64,000 nucleotides of DNA, taken from assembly GCA_036926295.1 (NCBI GenBank), contig JAVFKF010000001.1:22418001-22482000 (forward strand), in the 5' to 3' direction. The notes beneath the pieces are model-generated. The model saw only the letters and a list, made by a program, of their open reading frames with translations. It was not told the origin of the DNA and did not search any database. The translations under genes and the position numbers were made by a program. Shown piece by piece: positions 11,723-23,075 of the stretch (positions are counted from its first letter, which is position 1; each line of letters opens with the position of its first letter). This DNA is from Pachydiplax longipennis (lineage: Eukaryota > Arthropoda > Insecta > Odonata > Libellulidae).

Positions 11723-11766
11723 TAGTAATAATAATAATAATAATGATAATAATAATAATAATAATT
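11723..11766. repeat. (TAA)n microsatellite
   Basis: Nearly perfect TAA trinucleotide run of about 44 bp with one TGA interruption. Confidence 0.85.
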
Positions 11767-12599
11767 TTATAGTAATAGACAATATTTTAATAGAAAATAT
11801 ATAGATGATAAAAATTATGATATTACTGAACGAAATTTGAAACTCATTTCTTGCAACAACTTCATGTTTATAAACAGAGGCTTTGTAGTCGAGGTATTGG
11901 ACCTTGCTCCGTATCCAGCTTTGGTAATTTCTTGGCTTCAGCTCCAGTCCACCTCCAGACTGTTAGGTTTCACTTAATTTCCATAAATATTTTTATCTCG
12001 ATATTTTAAAATTTGTTAGGGTAATCGTAGTTAAATATTAAAAGCCTCCCATATTTTATACCAGTACAAATTTTGATTTCCTTAACTAACTTCATTTATT
12101 TAATCTTTCGGAAAAATAAACAAATAATAAATGTTAAGGACCTGATAAACTGTAATCGTAGACATCAAATTACGAATTAAACTTTACAGTGATATGGCAC
12201 AGTATAAATATTTTCTTGTTGTTATCTTACTAATGTTCAAACTAAAAAAATCAGGGCTGATTCATACTTAGAAAGAGAACAGCTTCCACTGTCGCAATTC
12301 ATTTATGATCTGAGATCACCAAAAATTAACCTAAGTCCAAGAGGAATAAATGCACAAATTTTACCCGTTTGCAATGAATCATTGAAATAGATTTTAAAAT
12401 ATCATACTAAAATAAAATTAAATGAAAATATGTCACTTAGTACCTTCCTAAAAACCAATCTACTCGCAATCTTTTTCATAAGCATAATTACATCATCAGG
12501 GTCTGTTAAAGAATATTATAACTGTTGCCCACTTTCCAGTACAATGGAAACTATTTGCTTGAAGGTACAGAGCTGTATATAACACTCACTTTCAAGCCC

Positions 12600-13350
12600 T
12601 CCCTAACTTTAAAGCGATACATTTCGACGAAAAGGAAAAATCCGATTCGCTTCGCAGCTTGCGGAAAAGCTGAATGAGAATTCCTCGGTGGGCTGCATCC
12701 TTCTATCAATTTTAATGACCTCTTAGATGAAGAAATATCGCTCTATATTCCGCACAGGCACCGATGGGACCTGCCCACGCTACTTTCCTAGCTCCGATTA
12801 TCCCGTGACGTACCCGCAATGATCTCATGATACATATCCCACACAATGGATCATTAGTCTCGGGGAACCTCGACGCCCGACCCCGCTTCGTAGTAAGGCT
12901 CGATCGTCCGCCATCTCACAATCACACCACTAAATCTCCCTTCACGAGGATACACGAACTCTTTCCGCACTCATTATACGTCATTAGGAGACCGGATAGG
13001 AGTTTTTCAAACCGGGAGCCAATACCGGCGCCACTTCTCCGAGAAAGAGATCGAAGGTTTGGCGATAATGAACGAGAAGGGGAAGCCGTGATTTCGCCTT
13101 ACCCGTTTCTTGCTCTTTTCCGCGCCCACAGCCATTACATTAGAGCGGGAGGTGGCGTAGTGTGGGTTGCCCGCCTTCCGGGGGAATACGTAGTGTGTGT
13201 TGCCTACCCATAGGGGGTGAACCTGAGAATTGATTGCCTGAGGCGGGCAAGTACCAGGTACCCTTTATTTTCGAACGGCGTGAACGGCGTCGCTCTCTCT
13301 CTCTTTGCTTTCTTCCGGCGAAGTTTTTATTCCTTTGTACTCTATGCAAT
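12600..13350. other. CpG-rich island
   Basis: GC and CpG rise well above the flanks. A 128-codon plus-strand ORF (12827-13213) and a 69-codon minus-strand ORF overlap here, but neither is recognisable. A two-copy 33-bp tandem repeat lies at 13156-13221. Possible regulatory or first-exon sequence by analogy with the other islands; not proven. Confidence 0.3.
13156..13221. repeat. Two-copy 33-bp tandem repeat
   Basis: CGTAGTGTGGGTTGCC recurs as CGTAGTGTGTGTTGCC exactly 33 bp later, each followed by a G-run. A period of 33 keeps reading frame on both strands (an 11-residue repeat), but coding is not otherwise supported. Confidence 0.5.
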
Positions 13351-14113
13351 GAAGGAAATTGCTTTCCTTTACGTACAATAAATAACTGCTAAAATTCCAT
13401 GATAAGAATTACGAAAAATTGCATCCTTGTAAAGGAACAAAGGCAGACGAAATAAGCAATCAGTTTTTTTATATATTGTTAGATTTTGATATTATTATGA
13501 TTTGGATTTACTATGAGTTGACAAACACGATAATAAGTTGATTTCCAGTAAAACAGCCGCTCAATATTTTATAAATATTTTATCATTCCAAGTCAATAAA
13601 ACCTCCACTTCAGAAACCTCTTAATAATCATTGTAAACTATTTTGTTATTTCGATTAATTCTTGATATTAACTTGAAAATTAAATAAGCCACTCGTGTAT
13701 TTGTTTTCGCGCACTTTTCTATGAACTTTTAACATAAGTTACTTTGATATGCTTTTCGTTCTTTGTATACTTTGTATACATGCATTGATAAGATAGTTTA
13801 ATGATTTCGAACGAATACTTAGATAATATAATTGAGCAGTATCATTACGAGTTACATGTTTGTTGAGATTATCTTCAAATTTTTGAGATTGGAGTCCTGT
13901 TATTTATGACTTTTTACTTCTGTGTAATACACTATTTTTCCGACGTAAATTAACTGCAAATCCTATTCTATCAGTAATCTCTCTCTACTGTTGTATCACT
14001 AATTGAATTTCTTTAATTTTCTTTGAGATTAAAAGCGTTTTGAATTATTTATCCGATAACATGATGTTTTGATGTTGAGCTGTTTTAAATGCACAACTCA
14101 GTCAATATTTGAA

Positions 14114-14355
14114 ATAACATCCACATCTAAATATTTAACCTGCAATCCGCCATTCAGCGCCTGATGTGCATGCAATATGACTATACCTTCCTAATCGATT
14201 ACTTTTTGCGAATTTTTCGTAGATTAAATGCATCCTTGAAGCGAAGTTCTAGCATCTATCATGTGACCTTCCTTACAGTAACAGAACAACCCATGTTATA
14301 GGGAATACTTGTAATTTCGGTTACATTATCTAAGAACGTACTATCTCTGAACTTT
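14114..14355 (-). mobile_element. Degenerate LINE 3'-end fragment, copy 1
   Basis: Aligns along its length with 22478-22715. Shared blocks include ACATCCACAT, TTCCTAATCGATT, TTGCGAATTTTTCG / TCGCGTATTCTCGG, GTTCTAGCA, GTAACAGAAC / GTATCAGAAC and TAAGAACGTACT / ATGAACGTACT. The opening, with a run of CAT triplets before CATAC/CCTACAAGCCGCC, matches what I remember of a widespread arthropod LINE (CR1/Jockey-like), here in reverse orientation. The LINE assignment is from memory; that the two copies are related is visible. Confidence 0.45.
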
Positions 14356-15763
14356 TTTAGTAACTGAATATCCATTCAATTTCATTTACAAGTATTTTTG
14401 TATCAAAACTTTGATAGAGTAAATGAACGGGAAGAATCACTAAAACGCCAGTATAATAAATAAATAATATTTCCCTTCGTATAAAATAGATATTACGACA
14501 GCCACTCCGAATACGAATGATATTAACCGGAAATTTGAGCAGGTAAGTCAATTACGGTATCCACCGGCAAATGAGAAGCAAAAAAAAAACCCGCTGCAAA
14601 TTCTTTCTGAATGAAACATACGATTACTACTCCGAATTCAATTGATCGTTTCCCCATCGATCGATATCTTATGTCCTTTCACGCATGTCTCCTCCCATGC
14701 ATCCCAGTCAAGAGCGGAACAATAACAGACGTCACGTCATTCATCCTTGGACCTGTTATGTGGGTGGAGAGAGTGTTCCGAAGCAACTCGTACGCAGGCA
14801 AAACGCTTCTTAACATTCCACACGTTACTGAATCGAAAAGGAAAAATGCAAACATATATCGCTTTCCATTCACCGCGGGGAAGTGTGCCACAGAGAATAA
14901 ACCAAGGTCGAGACAATCCTTATCCAGACTTATGTTTTCTTTGGTTTCCTCTCATAAGAATAAAGATTCTTGGAACCTCTTTTCCGCCCGCTTATCATTC
15001 ATGGAATGTGACTGTTTTCCCTAATGAGATTAAGAAACAAAACTGAAAGAAGGATGAATTGCTCTCAGCATTGAGAGGATCAAAAATTTTAATTCCACCA
15101 TTTCCCTATACACAGAAGAATAAAGTGGCAATATGATTATTTTAGAGTCTTAGAAAACAAAGAAATGATTAAGGATACCTATGGAAAAATTCTGTGATAT
15201 TTTTTAAGATTCGAGGAGCACTTTAGGATCACATTATTCATCCGTATGTCGTAGTTGAAATGACAAGTGAAAAAAATTTACACATACTTATGACTGATAT
15301 CCATGCACATTTGCATCCGAAATCATAGTCGGTGATTTCTTTTGATCCTGTATTTATTGAAAATGCCATTGGTAATTGCGAATGGGTGACTTTTCATTCG
15401 ACCTACAAACATATAGACTAAGAACATTCGCATTCTTTAAACGGTAATTTAATGTGTTTATACAATTTGCTTTATTGCAAAAACAGTGATTGTGACACAC
15501 CAAGCAGTAACTCATGTATAATTGTTCTATTTATCCTTTAATAGGGGTATCGGATTTGATTTATTGATAGCAGAATCGATTATTGGAATAACTATATTTA
15601 TGTTGAAACAAACTGTGAGCATAGTTTGATCCATTAGCGATATTTAGTAACAAGTTGAAATGCTTTTAATGTTATCTTACGAAATTTATAATTGAGAAAT
15701 AAGTGATCATTACACTTTTAGTAATACATTGATGTAGTGGTGCATGGATTAATTCTGTAATTA
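14356..15763. other. Intermediate-composition stretch with one long but unrecognised ORF
   Basis: The 14611-15024 plus-strand ORF (137 codons) is the longest forward ORF outside the low-complexity areas, and an overlapping 99-codon ORF lies in another frame. Neither shows a motif I know. No splice signals or conservation can be argued, so no gene is called. Confidence 0.3.
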
Positions 15764-15875
15764 CGAGGGTGGTCTGAAAAGTTTCCGACCCCAGATTTTT
15801 CAGAAATCTTCAGAAAATTTTCAGAAAACATGTCGAGAAATGGCGAAATGTCGGAAACTTTTCAGACCACCCTGT
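15764..15875. mobile_element. Mariner-type MITE (about 112 bp)
   Basis: Perfect 24-bp terminal inverted repeats at 15766-15789 and 15850-15873 begin AGGGTGGTCTGAAAAG and run into TTTCCGAC. TA dinucleotides at 15762-15763 and 15876-15877 fit the TA target duplication of Tc1/mariner transposons. The interior is a TTTCAGAAA-rich linker with no coding capacity, so the element is non-autonomous and depends on a mariner transposase supplied elsewhere. The identical repeats argue for relatively recent mobility. Confidence 0.85.
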
Positions 15876-16219
15876 TATTTTAGTTTTCCCTAAGTGAACA
15901 TCAGATTACTGGAAGAAATAATCGTCAAACTTTCAAGGAAACAAATTATTTGCAAACGAGAAATGTATACCCATTCCATAAAAACAAAACTCATAAATAA
16001 ATTACTTAATGTGCAGTTTAGCATGATTTAATTATATTAAATTGTCGTATCTTTATTCGTGAAATCATATATTTAAGGTTACATGCGTTTATTGTAGCTT
16101 CCAATCAAAATCTGTAGCCTTACATCGCGAATTTATACATTCGATCCCATAACTTTTCCTTGAGATAAAAGTGAATATGTATTACAACCGATAGTGCAGG
16201 TTTGATTAAATCTCAAACG

Positions 16220-16960
16220 TGCTTGTAATAAGCGTCCAAACATTTCCTTGACAAGCACGCTTATATTCAATTTCCGTATGACTACCCCCTCGTTTCAATT
16301 CTGCAGGAAGTACACAAACACGTGTGCTGCAGATCTCCAGCGATATCGAGGCACGACGCGCGTTCTAAATTCTTCGAAAGGTAACGAACAATCGCCGAAC
16401 GTGAAATTTATATTTCGGAGCCAGCACACGCCGGTTCATGCGCACGCCACATGATTTATCGAGGCAAAGCCCCTTCCCTGCGGGCTCCTGATATCCGATT
16501 CCAATCTCCCGATTTTTACGATAGGACCCAAATCATTTTTAACGTTTTCCGTTCGCCAGTGGTAGAAACGCTGCTAAAAAAAGATCGGCAATTAAGATGC
16601 CGAAAAACCTTCCCCATCTTAACGAAAAGTGCCCGGCATCTCTCGCGCTCACGAAAAAGCAATTCCTTCGTACCCCCCGCGTAGGTGGACTTGCATCCGC
16701 AGGTAACCGAGGTCGTAAACCGTCCTCTACAAAAGCAGGGAGACAGCGGAACTAAGCCCTTGACTCTCTCATGGCAATTTCTGAGCGAAGAAACAGCCCA
16801 CATGGTCCCGTCTAACAAATTGCAGAATTCGTGAGCATCTTCCTCTCCTTTTTTCGGAACAGCTGGAGTCCTCCTTGGAAGGGGAAGGCCTTCGGATATG
16901 AAAGTAGGCTCCAGATTATACGGGCGGAATGGGGGGTCGAAAACTTCGATTCTTTGCGAA
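16220..16960. other. CpG-rich island
   Basis: GC-rich segment with many CpGs. ORFs lie on both strands (plus 16248-16454 and 16451-16684, minus 16516-17010, 164 codons). The minus ORF shows no domain I recognise, and opposite-strand ORFs of similar length suggest compositional origin. Listed as a candidate regulatory or transcribed island. Confidence 0.3.
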
Positions 16961-17003
16961 CGAAAGAGGATTTGATAATCATGCAAAGAAAAAAAGATTG
17001 TAA

Positions 17004-17113
17004 ATTCCACAGAAATGTATTAAAGGTAACTATCTTCGTCTACAAGACATCATCATACAATGGACGAAAACTTGTAGACGGAATTAGTTTCCTTTAATAC
17101 ATTTCTGTGGAAT
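17004..17113. mobile_element. Near-perfect 110-bp hairpin (mini-MITE or hairpin RNA candidate)
   Basis: The left arm 17004-17046 starts ATTCCACAGAAATGTATTAA and ends CGTCTACAAG. The right arm 17071-17113 is its reverse complement with 4 mismatches in 43. The loop is 24 bp. Flanks are AT-rich and the outermost bases give only a weak continuation (TAAATTCC against TATATTCC). The length would suit a very small MITE or a precursor-like hairpin RNA; the sequence does not decide between them. Confidence 0.7.
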
Positions 17114-18258
17114 ATATAATGTTTCTTTTTATTGTATGGTAGCCCCATTCCATAAACATAGGCTGAAACACATCAATTTTATATAAGATTTGGGAATGTG
17201 ACTTCATAGGACATTTGATTGTAAAAACGGGAATAAAGGTTGACGCGATTCAACCGACATATATGCTTACTTGAACTCTCATGTTAGCGACGTGTAACAC
17301 AGATACTCCATTCGTTTTGCCGCATCCAATAGTAGTGTTGAAAAATGTGATTGGGGTGCTAAAAATCTTTGAATGTATTGATAGTTTAAAATGTATCATT
17401 TATTAATAGCAGAATGTTAAGAAATTTCTGTGACAAACATTTTCTAAGAAACTTCGATACATAGACAATCGCCTATCTTACTTTACAATATCATATAATA
17501 CCAAAATAAAGCAACGTTCGGAAATCATAATCCCAGCACGGTTCGTTTCGCTTCTTTGTTTTTGAATTTCGTCCTGTTTTTATTGTTATAAATTTTGGTG
17601 ATGTTTGAAAGATTTTTTCAGAATGTAAATATGTTACGAGAAACCACCAACTTCTTACTCTTGAGCCACTGTCAGCGGTCCTATCGACTACTAGCCCACT
17701 ACGTAGACGCAGTCTCTGTTCAGTCACACTGGAACAGAGGATGAATTGAAATAAACGGTTTGAATAGTAGAATTATAGTTTTTACGAACAAGTTTAGTCA
17801 GTGAATAAACTATCAAGGCCTGATTCAGTTTTTGAGTAAGCTTCTGGACGAATCATTCCATACACCGTCACTATTAAAATATAGAAATGTTATATGAAAC
17901 AGAAAAACTAAAGGAAAAATGAAAATTTTAAAAAATATATAGAGCCTTCTTTGCAAATATCGCTTTCTTAAAATTTAAGTAGTGATGCATTTAAGTCAAT
18001 CATTAATGATGTTACTACTGAGGTGAATAAAAATGACGAAGAAAAAATGACTGTAGCGAATAACATATGTGAACGACGATTATTGAAGCTCAGTATGCCT
18101 CAGAAGTTAGTAAGAAGTTAGAAGTCAGTAACTAGAAGAGTAAGTTTCCTAAGAATGTACTCGCTTCTAAGGCTTGATCTATAGATTATATTAGTATACT
18201 GTAAGTTTTCGCCAGCCAGATATAGAAAATCGTACTAACAATTCGTTTGTTCCTTTTT
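17114..18258. other. AT-rich stretch without a supported gene
   Basis: No repeat or gene recognised. A 78-codon minus-strand ORF at 17491-17727 has no identifiable motif. Confidence 0.4.
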
Positions 18259-18294
18259 TTCAGTCTTAGTCTACATCTGTAGACTAAGACTGAA
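18259..18294. other. Perfect 17-bp-arm hairpin with 2-nt gap
   Basis: TTCAGTCTTAGTCTACA (18259-18275) and its exact reverse complement (18278-18294) are separated by two bases, next to a T-run. Such tight palindromes extrude as cruciforms and are often junctions of foldback insertions or excision scars. It sits about 35 bp upstream of a tRNA-like repeat. Confidence 0.8.
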
Positions 18295-18329
18295 GCTAAC
18301 TTTTACACAAGTTTGCATACTAGTCAAAG

Positions 18330-18405
18330 ACCGTATCGGCTGAGTGGTTCATTAGCTATCGCTGCAACCCCTATGGTCCCGGGTTCCAGTCCCAGCTAAT
18401 TAGAC
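18330..18405 (+). mobile_element. tRNA-derived SINE-like fragment, second type
   Basis: TATCGGCTGAGTGGTTC resembles an A box, and GGTCCCGGGTTCCAGTCCC about 40 bp later resembles a B box with surrounding T-stem. It is followed by AGCTAATTAGACAACAAA and lacks the family A core. The extra length between boxes recalls a class II tRNA (Leu/Ser-like) ancestor. No acceptor stem is visible, so it is not called as a tRNA gene. Confidence 0.5.
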
Positions 18406-18589
18406 AACAAATTTTCTCAGACTCGAGTATAGCTTAAGCAGATATTTCTGATTAAGATTGTTACACTTGTTCGTCAAAAAAATACATAAAGTTACATGTA
18501 ACAGGGGTCTTCTTGTTTCCATCAAAGTAGTCATTCTCACAACTACTGTCTGTTTCAATTTGATAGGGAGACTAGTATATATATAAAAA

Positions 18590-18850
18590 AAGGAATTGAA
18601 GGCGAAGGAAGAAGATATGAGGTGTTCTCCATGGTTTCGGCTGTGCTTCTTCAGGAGTGGCTCTGGAAGAGGAGAGGTGAGGAAAGGGCATGAAAGAGGG
18701 GAAGGAAAGACTCGTCTGGTAGGGATGTGGGCGTGGAGCGCAACGGCAGACGCCACACCCCGTCGTCGAAGTCACGAATCCATCCCTTGGTAGAGTCACG
18801 AAGCAACACCGGCTGCTGTTCTGCAGACCCCCTTCCCTTTGATTCTCAGT
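18590..18850. other. GC-rich, purine-rich island
   Basis: The plus strand is G/A-rich (18597-18730), then CpG-rich (18735-18790). ORFs on both strands reflect composition. Function unknown. Confidence 0.3.
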
Positions 18851-21569
18851 TAATCTTATCCCTCTCTCGCTATTCTTATTCATTCCTTCATTCGCTATAA
18901 ATCAGTGGTTCTTTACCTGAGGGGCGGATTAATGCTGCCGACGTATCGTTATTTTCCAGTTATTATCATCTGTGGAAGTGATAATTCTGCATGTTCCTTT
19001 TTAATCTTCCGAGAAACTATTATCATTACCAATTACTTCAGAGGCGAACCCTGAAGACGGTATAAAACTGCATAGATGGGCAAGAAAAAGCAATTTCACG
19101 GTAATTTCCAAATGTAATGTACCCGGATTTCTGGAACATCTGGGGACACGGTTTCTCTTGCGAAAAGTATAATTTATAGAGAATCTCGATGGATAAGGTG
19201 AGAATGTAATCACATCCTTGAATGTGCTCAGACACACCAAAAACTTTTCAATGCTATCCGTCGCAACTACTAGAAATTATTTTTTTTGTAGCACTACTCC
19301 TATCTCATCACTCATTTTCATGTATATCAATGAACATAATCTTTATATTCCAATATTATTTTACGCCCGAAAGCTAGCAGTGTAATTATTTCTTTCTAAT
19401 GGAAACGCACTTATCTTTTTCTCAAAATGAAGAGCATTTCGTAAGAAAAAGTATTTTAAAATTGTCACTCTTCCTTTAATTCAATAGAAGTACGCATAGA
19501 GCATACTGCGTCGCATGAATAACGTTCTGAATTGTAAAATTGACTCTATAAGTAATTGAAACATGGACGCACTTCAGAAGAAGATCTTTGGTTTATTTTC
19601 CAAAGGTTATTAATGAATCCTATCCTAGGTACCCAGTAATTATTCATTGGTATTCAATGAAACATATGAACTGGGGTGGAACGATTTATTTTGAATACAT
19701 TTTCAAGGCTCTCTCGAAAGATTCTGTGCTATGTTGAACTGTAAAATTCAAATTATAAAAATTTTATTAGGTAACTAAAATCTTAAAACAGGCATTCATC
19801 CCTCCAATAGTTGACTATAGATGCATAGACGTATTACTAAATATTATCAATATCATAAACGTCTTAATAAATTATGGGTAATTGAAAATTTTAGAAATTA
19901 CGTGTATTGCCATAAATGTTATTTCTTAACTGAATATCATTTTTGAATAATCAAAACTTAGTTCTCGGCAATCTATAACTTTGTGTTTACCTTTGTAAAC
20001 TACAATTGAAATAAAAGATTCTAAATATCTGCAGAACTCATGCAATAATGTCAAACTTTAAAAGGGAATTTTAAGCTCCTGCGTGGTGGAGCTTGAGTAG
20101 ATTACTTTTATAAAGCCAAATAAAAAGATAGATATGAGAAACAAGCCACACTTTTATATAACTCAGACCGAAGGGAATGTGCCACTGCAGCTCGAAGCTG
20201 TTTCAACGATAAAAGTTTTATTATCATTGAGGAAATGCAAGCACTTAGCGCTGAAATACGCTCGACCTTTTCAATCTCTCCTTCTTTTATGAAATATCGC
20301 ATTTGAAATTTACTCTATAAGGTAAAAGAATCAATGCTCAGTATCTAGTCTTATTTACGTGGTATCTTAAAGTATCCTATAACAGCATTTTAGGCCAGTT
20401 ACTTCCGGTTTAATCCCTGAAAGGGATTAACTTCATCTGATTTAAATATATCGTACTTTTGTTTCCTCTTTCACTTGCTTTGGAAACAGGAATGAGCTGT
20501 GTTAAACTTAAAAATCGGGACTTAAAATAAGGAGTAGATGTACTTTTATCTGTCTCACTCCATCTAAACTTTGAGAAATAAAACGGTAACTGTGATGTGG
20601 CAAGGTATATAATTGTAAAAGATATACGCACGTGGCTGTATAATCCACAATATCTGCTTCTGATTTTTGTTACTTTTCCTTGTAACGTTTAAATGCATTC
20701 AGCATTCTTTCGAGATCATAAAACTAAAATTTGCAATCTCACATAAAATTGTTAGAAATTAAGCTACGTAGAATTTTACTAGTCCATTTCCTTCAGCAAT
20801 TCTTTTACGACTCGGAAAATACGTCTCTCTAAGATTCAGAAAATGATTCAGCTCTTGGAGGAGATTGCGGAGGACGGAGCCGTGAAAAAATACTTTATGT
20901 AAATATTTTTAGCCTGCTTCATTTCCTTGATGCTGACCTTTACGAAAAAAGCGATCTAGCGCTAAATGACAATTCAGCGCTTTAAATAATGCGCTGTTTG
21001 ACCTTGCGGACGAGCCAAGTCATGCCTCAGCATAAAATGCGGCCCATCTGCTTTGTTTGGACTCCTTATTCAAGCCGATCAAAAGCGTCTGTTTGCAAGA
21101 ATTATAAGCGACATTTTCCTAATTCACGTTGGAAAGCGGTAATTGTGAGATATTCGACGAGAGTTTTTCAGTATGTGCTCAGGGTTGGATATGGAAAATT
21201 CTCAAAGGGAGATCGAAAACAATATCTTTAGTGAATCATCTGCAATTAATTTTAAATCGCCAAAATGTACTTTTTTCGTAGTAGATGTATAGCGATATAG
21301 TGGATAGCGATATGTATAGTGATATAGTAGATATATGAACTTTACAATGTGATTTTAATTTCAACTTTTGTCAGACCCTAAAAAGATTATAAATGCTAAA
21401 TAGGCATTAAGGGGAGATCTTCCCCCCTCAGATCTGCCTATGTATGTATTACGAATTGCCATACATTCATTTATCAAAGGGGCGGGTTTAGAGCTTACAG
21501 TTATGAGCAAGATTCTTCTAATTATCGTATCATAGCAAATAGCATTTGCGTGGAATCTTGGGCTAGCGA
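18851..21569. other. AT-rich stretch without a supported gene
   Basis: No gene. Only small hairpins are visible (for example AAGCTCC..GGAGCTT near 20072). Short ORFs at 19001-19240, 20410-20631 and 20989-21231 show no recognisable domain. A run of imperfect ATAGCGATATAG repeats occurs near 21285-21335. Confidence 0.4.
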
Positions 21570-21641
21570 TAGTCTCTCGGATGGATTTAAAGGACTCTCT
21601 GGAAGTTGAAACCAGTAGGAGGGCTCTATTTCAACCACATC
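21570..21641 (-). repeat. 72-bp dispersed repeat, copy A
   Basis: Matches 23004-23075 with 2 differences in 72 bases. The block starts TAGTCTCTCGGATGG and ends TTTCAACCACATC on the plus strand. Sequence diverges abruptly on both sides. On the minus strand both copies read DVVEIEPSYWF, then three variable-region residues, then ESPLNPSERL in the same phase. I do not recognise the family. Confidence 0.75.
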
Positions 21642-22297
21642 AGTCATAATTAACAGTAAACACTTACAGTTAAATATGATTGATGAGGTGATTTCTGCCG
21701 GATAAATATTTTCCGCTTAATTATATCGGTAGAAATGATATTTTTCGAAAATTTTTTATCGAAAACGTCCGTAGTGATCACATTATTTTAGATCGATGTA
21801 AACTGTACAAACTTCACAAACGAAAAATATTACAAAATCTTTCTTTACGACATGGGAAAAATGTTGAAAGTGAAATATCATGAGATAGCTGTTGAATAAA
21901 ATAGCGACTCGTAGAAGCACCTAAACCAAACAATTCTATATATTTTTATGTGTTAATAGATACGTTACTATAAATGTATATTGCGTTATCAGCATAAATT
22001 CCCTCTATTGAAGTTTCCTGCATTGTTGCGGTCGTGAAGAGAAAGCTAAGTTCTGAAGTCCGAACTTCGCTGAATAGCTATTTTTATGTGTTCTTTGAGA
22101 TAAAATCGTATATCATCCCTTTTATTCTTATACTAAGGAACATGAAACAAGAAACATTTAAATAATTTCAGCTAGGATAGTGGTAATTCATTACTAATGG
22201 AACTTGTCCAGTTTTCACTTTTGACATAAGGAAATGAATGTATCGCTTCTATAATCATGGAACACCCATTTTCGTAACATGTATGGAAATTTTGATG
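21642..22297. other. AT-rich stretch without a supported gene
   Basis: Nothing recognisable between the 72-bp repeat and the SINE. Confidence 0.4.
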
Positions 22298-22430
22298 AGA
22301 GACTCTCGGGTATATAGCCAAGTGAGAACCACGTTTACCTTTGATGAAAGCGTTTGAAACGAAAGGATTTGATTCCTGATTGGAGCCCAAATGTGCCAAA
22401 TGACGTTAACTATCTAAGTACTTAAAGAAT
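22298..22430 (+). mobile_element. tRNA-derived SINE, family A, copy 4
   Basis: TATAGCCAAGTGAGAACCACG (A-box region) is followed by TTTGATGAAAGCG, a small insertion, GGATTTGATTCCTG (mutated B box), and the core ATGTGCCAAATGACGTTAAC and TATCTAAGTA. All blocks are in the family order. Mutations in both boxes make Pol III activity unlikely. Confidence 0.65.
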
Positions 22431-22477
22431 GCAAATAATTTTGATAAGATGATATACAGGAGTGTCAATGGTTCATC

Positions 22478-22715
22478 TACATCCACATACATACCCTACA
22501 AGCCGCCTTTCGGCGTGTAGCAGGGGGTGCAAGCACCGTGACTCTACTTTCCTAATCGATTTTTTTCGCGTATTCTCGGAAAAAATGAATTCTTGAATCA
22601 ATTGGTTCTAGCACATATTTGTCTGATCTTTCTTGCGGTATCAGAACGGCCTATATAACAAGGAGAGCGCATAATATCGGCTACATCTTCTATGAACGTA
22701 CTCTGAATTTTATGC
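22478..22715 (-). mobile_element. LINE 3'-end fragment, copy 2
   Basis: Aligns with 14114-14355. This copy keeps the more canonical end: CTACATCCACATACATACCC, then TACAAGCCGCC, CGGCGTGTAGCAGGGGGTGC. From memory this is the reverse complement of the 3' end of an arthropod CR1/Jockey-like LINE. No intact reverse transcriptase motif survives. It lies about 50 bp after SINE copy 4. Confidence 0.5.
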
Positions 22716-23003
22716 AAATAGAATCTCAGATTGAGCCTACTTTCATCAAAAGATGGTTGTCGTTTTAGGAAGGAAAAAATATCTTAAATAGGCCCAGATT
22801 AAGTTATTTTAAGCCACTGAGAATTTTAATTACGACCATAAAAATAATTACTCTAAAATTTCGGCAATAAATATGTGTGTTACCGACTCTTAATTGGTAG
22901 CGTGGGCTTAACAACGACAAACACCGTTCTTTAGCACCAATATCGCAAACACGTACAAACGGCGAAAGCTTCTTGCCAACGAGACGATTAATACAGCAAG
23001 CAT

Positions 23004-23075
23004 TAGTCTCTCGGATGGATTTAAAGGACTCTCTGAAAGTGGAAACCAGTAGGAGGGCTCTATTTCAACCACATC
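23004..23075 (-). repeat. 72-bp dispersed repeat, copy B
   Basis: Second copy, about 1.43 kb from copy A in the same orientation. On the minus strand it lies inside a 128-codon ORF (22908-23294), but I recognise no domain there. The GC-rich flank at 23075-23240 differs from that of copy A. Confidence 0.75.

Larger units (their letters stand above)
9601..12599. other. AT-rich stretch; hairpin and microsatellite only
   Basis: No gene supported. It contains a 12-bp perfect-arm hairpin at 11466-11495 and a TAA microsatellite at 11723-11766. An 87-codon minus-strand ORF at 10677-10940 has no recognisable motif. Confidence 0.4.

Noticed and set aside
14611..15024. 137-codon plus-strand ORF
   Set aside because: Reasonable composition, but no domain, no conserved motif, and an overlapping ORF in another frame. 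Noted in the stretch entry, not called as a gene.
16516..17010. 164-codon minus-strand ORF
   Set aside because: No recognisable domain. Plus-strand ORFs of similar quality overlap it, as expected in a CpG-rich island with few stops.
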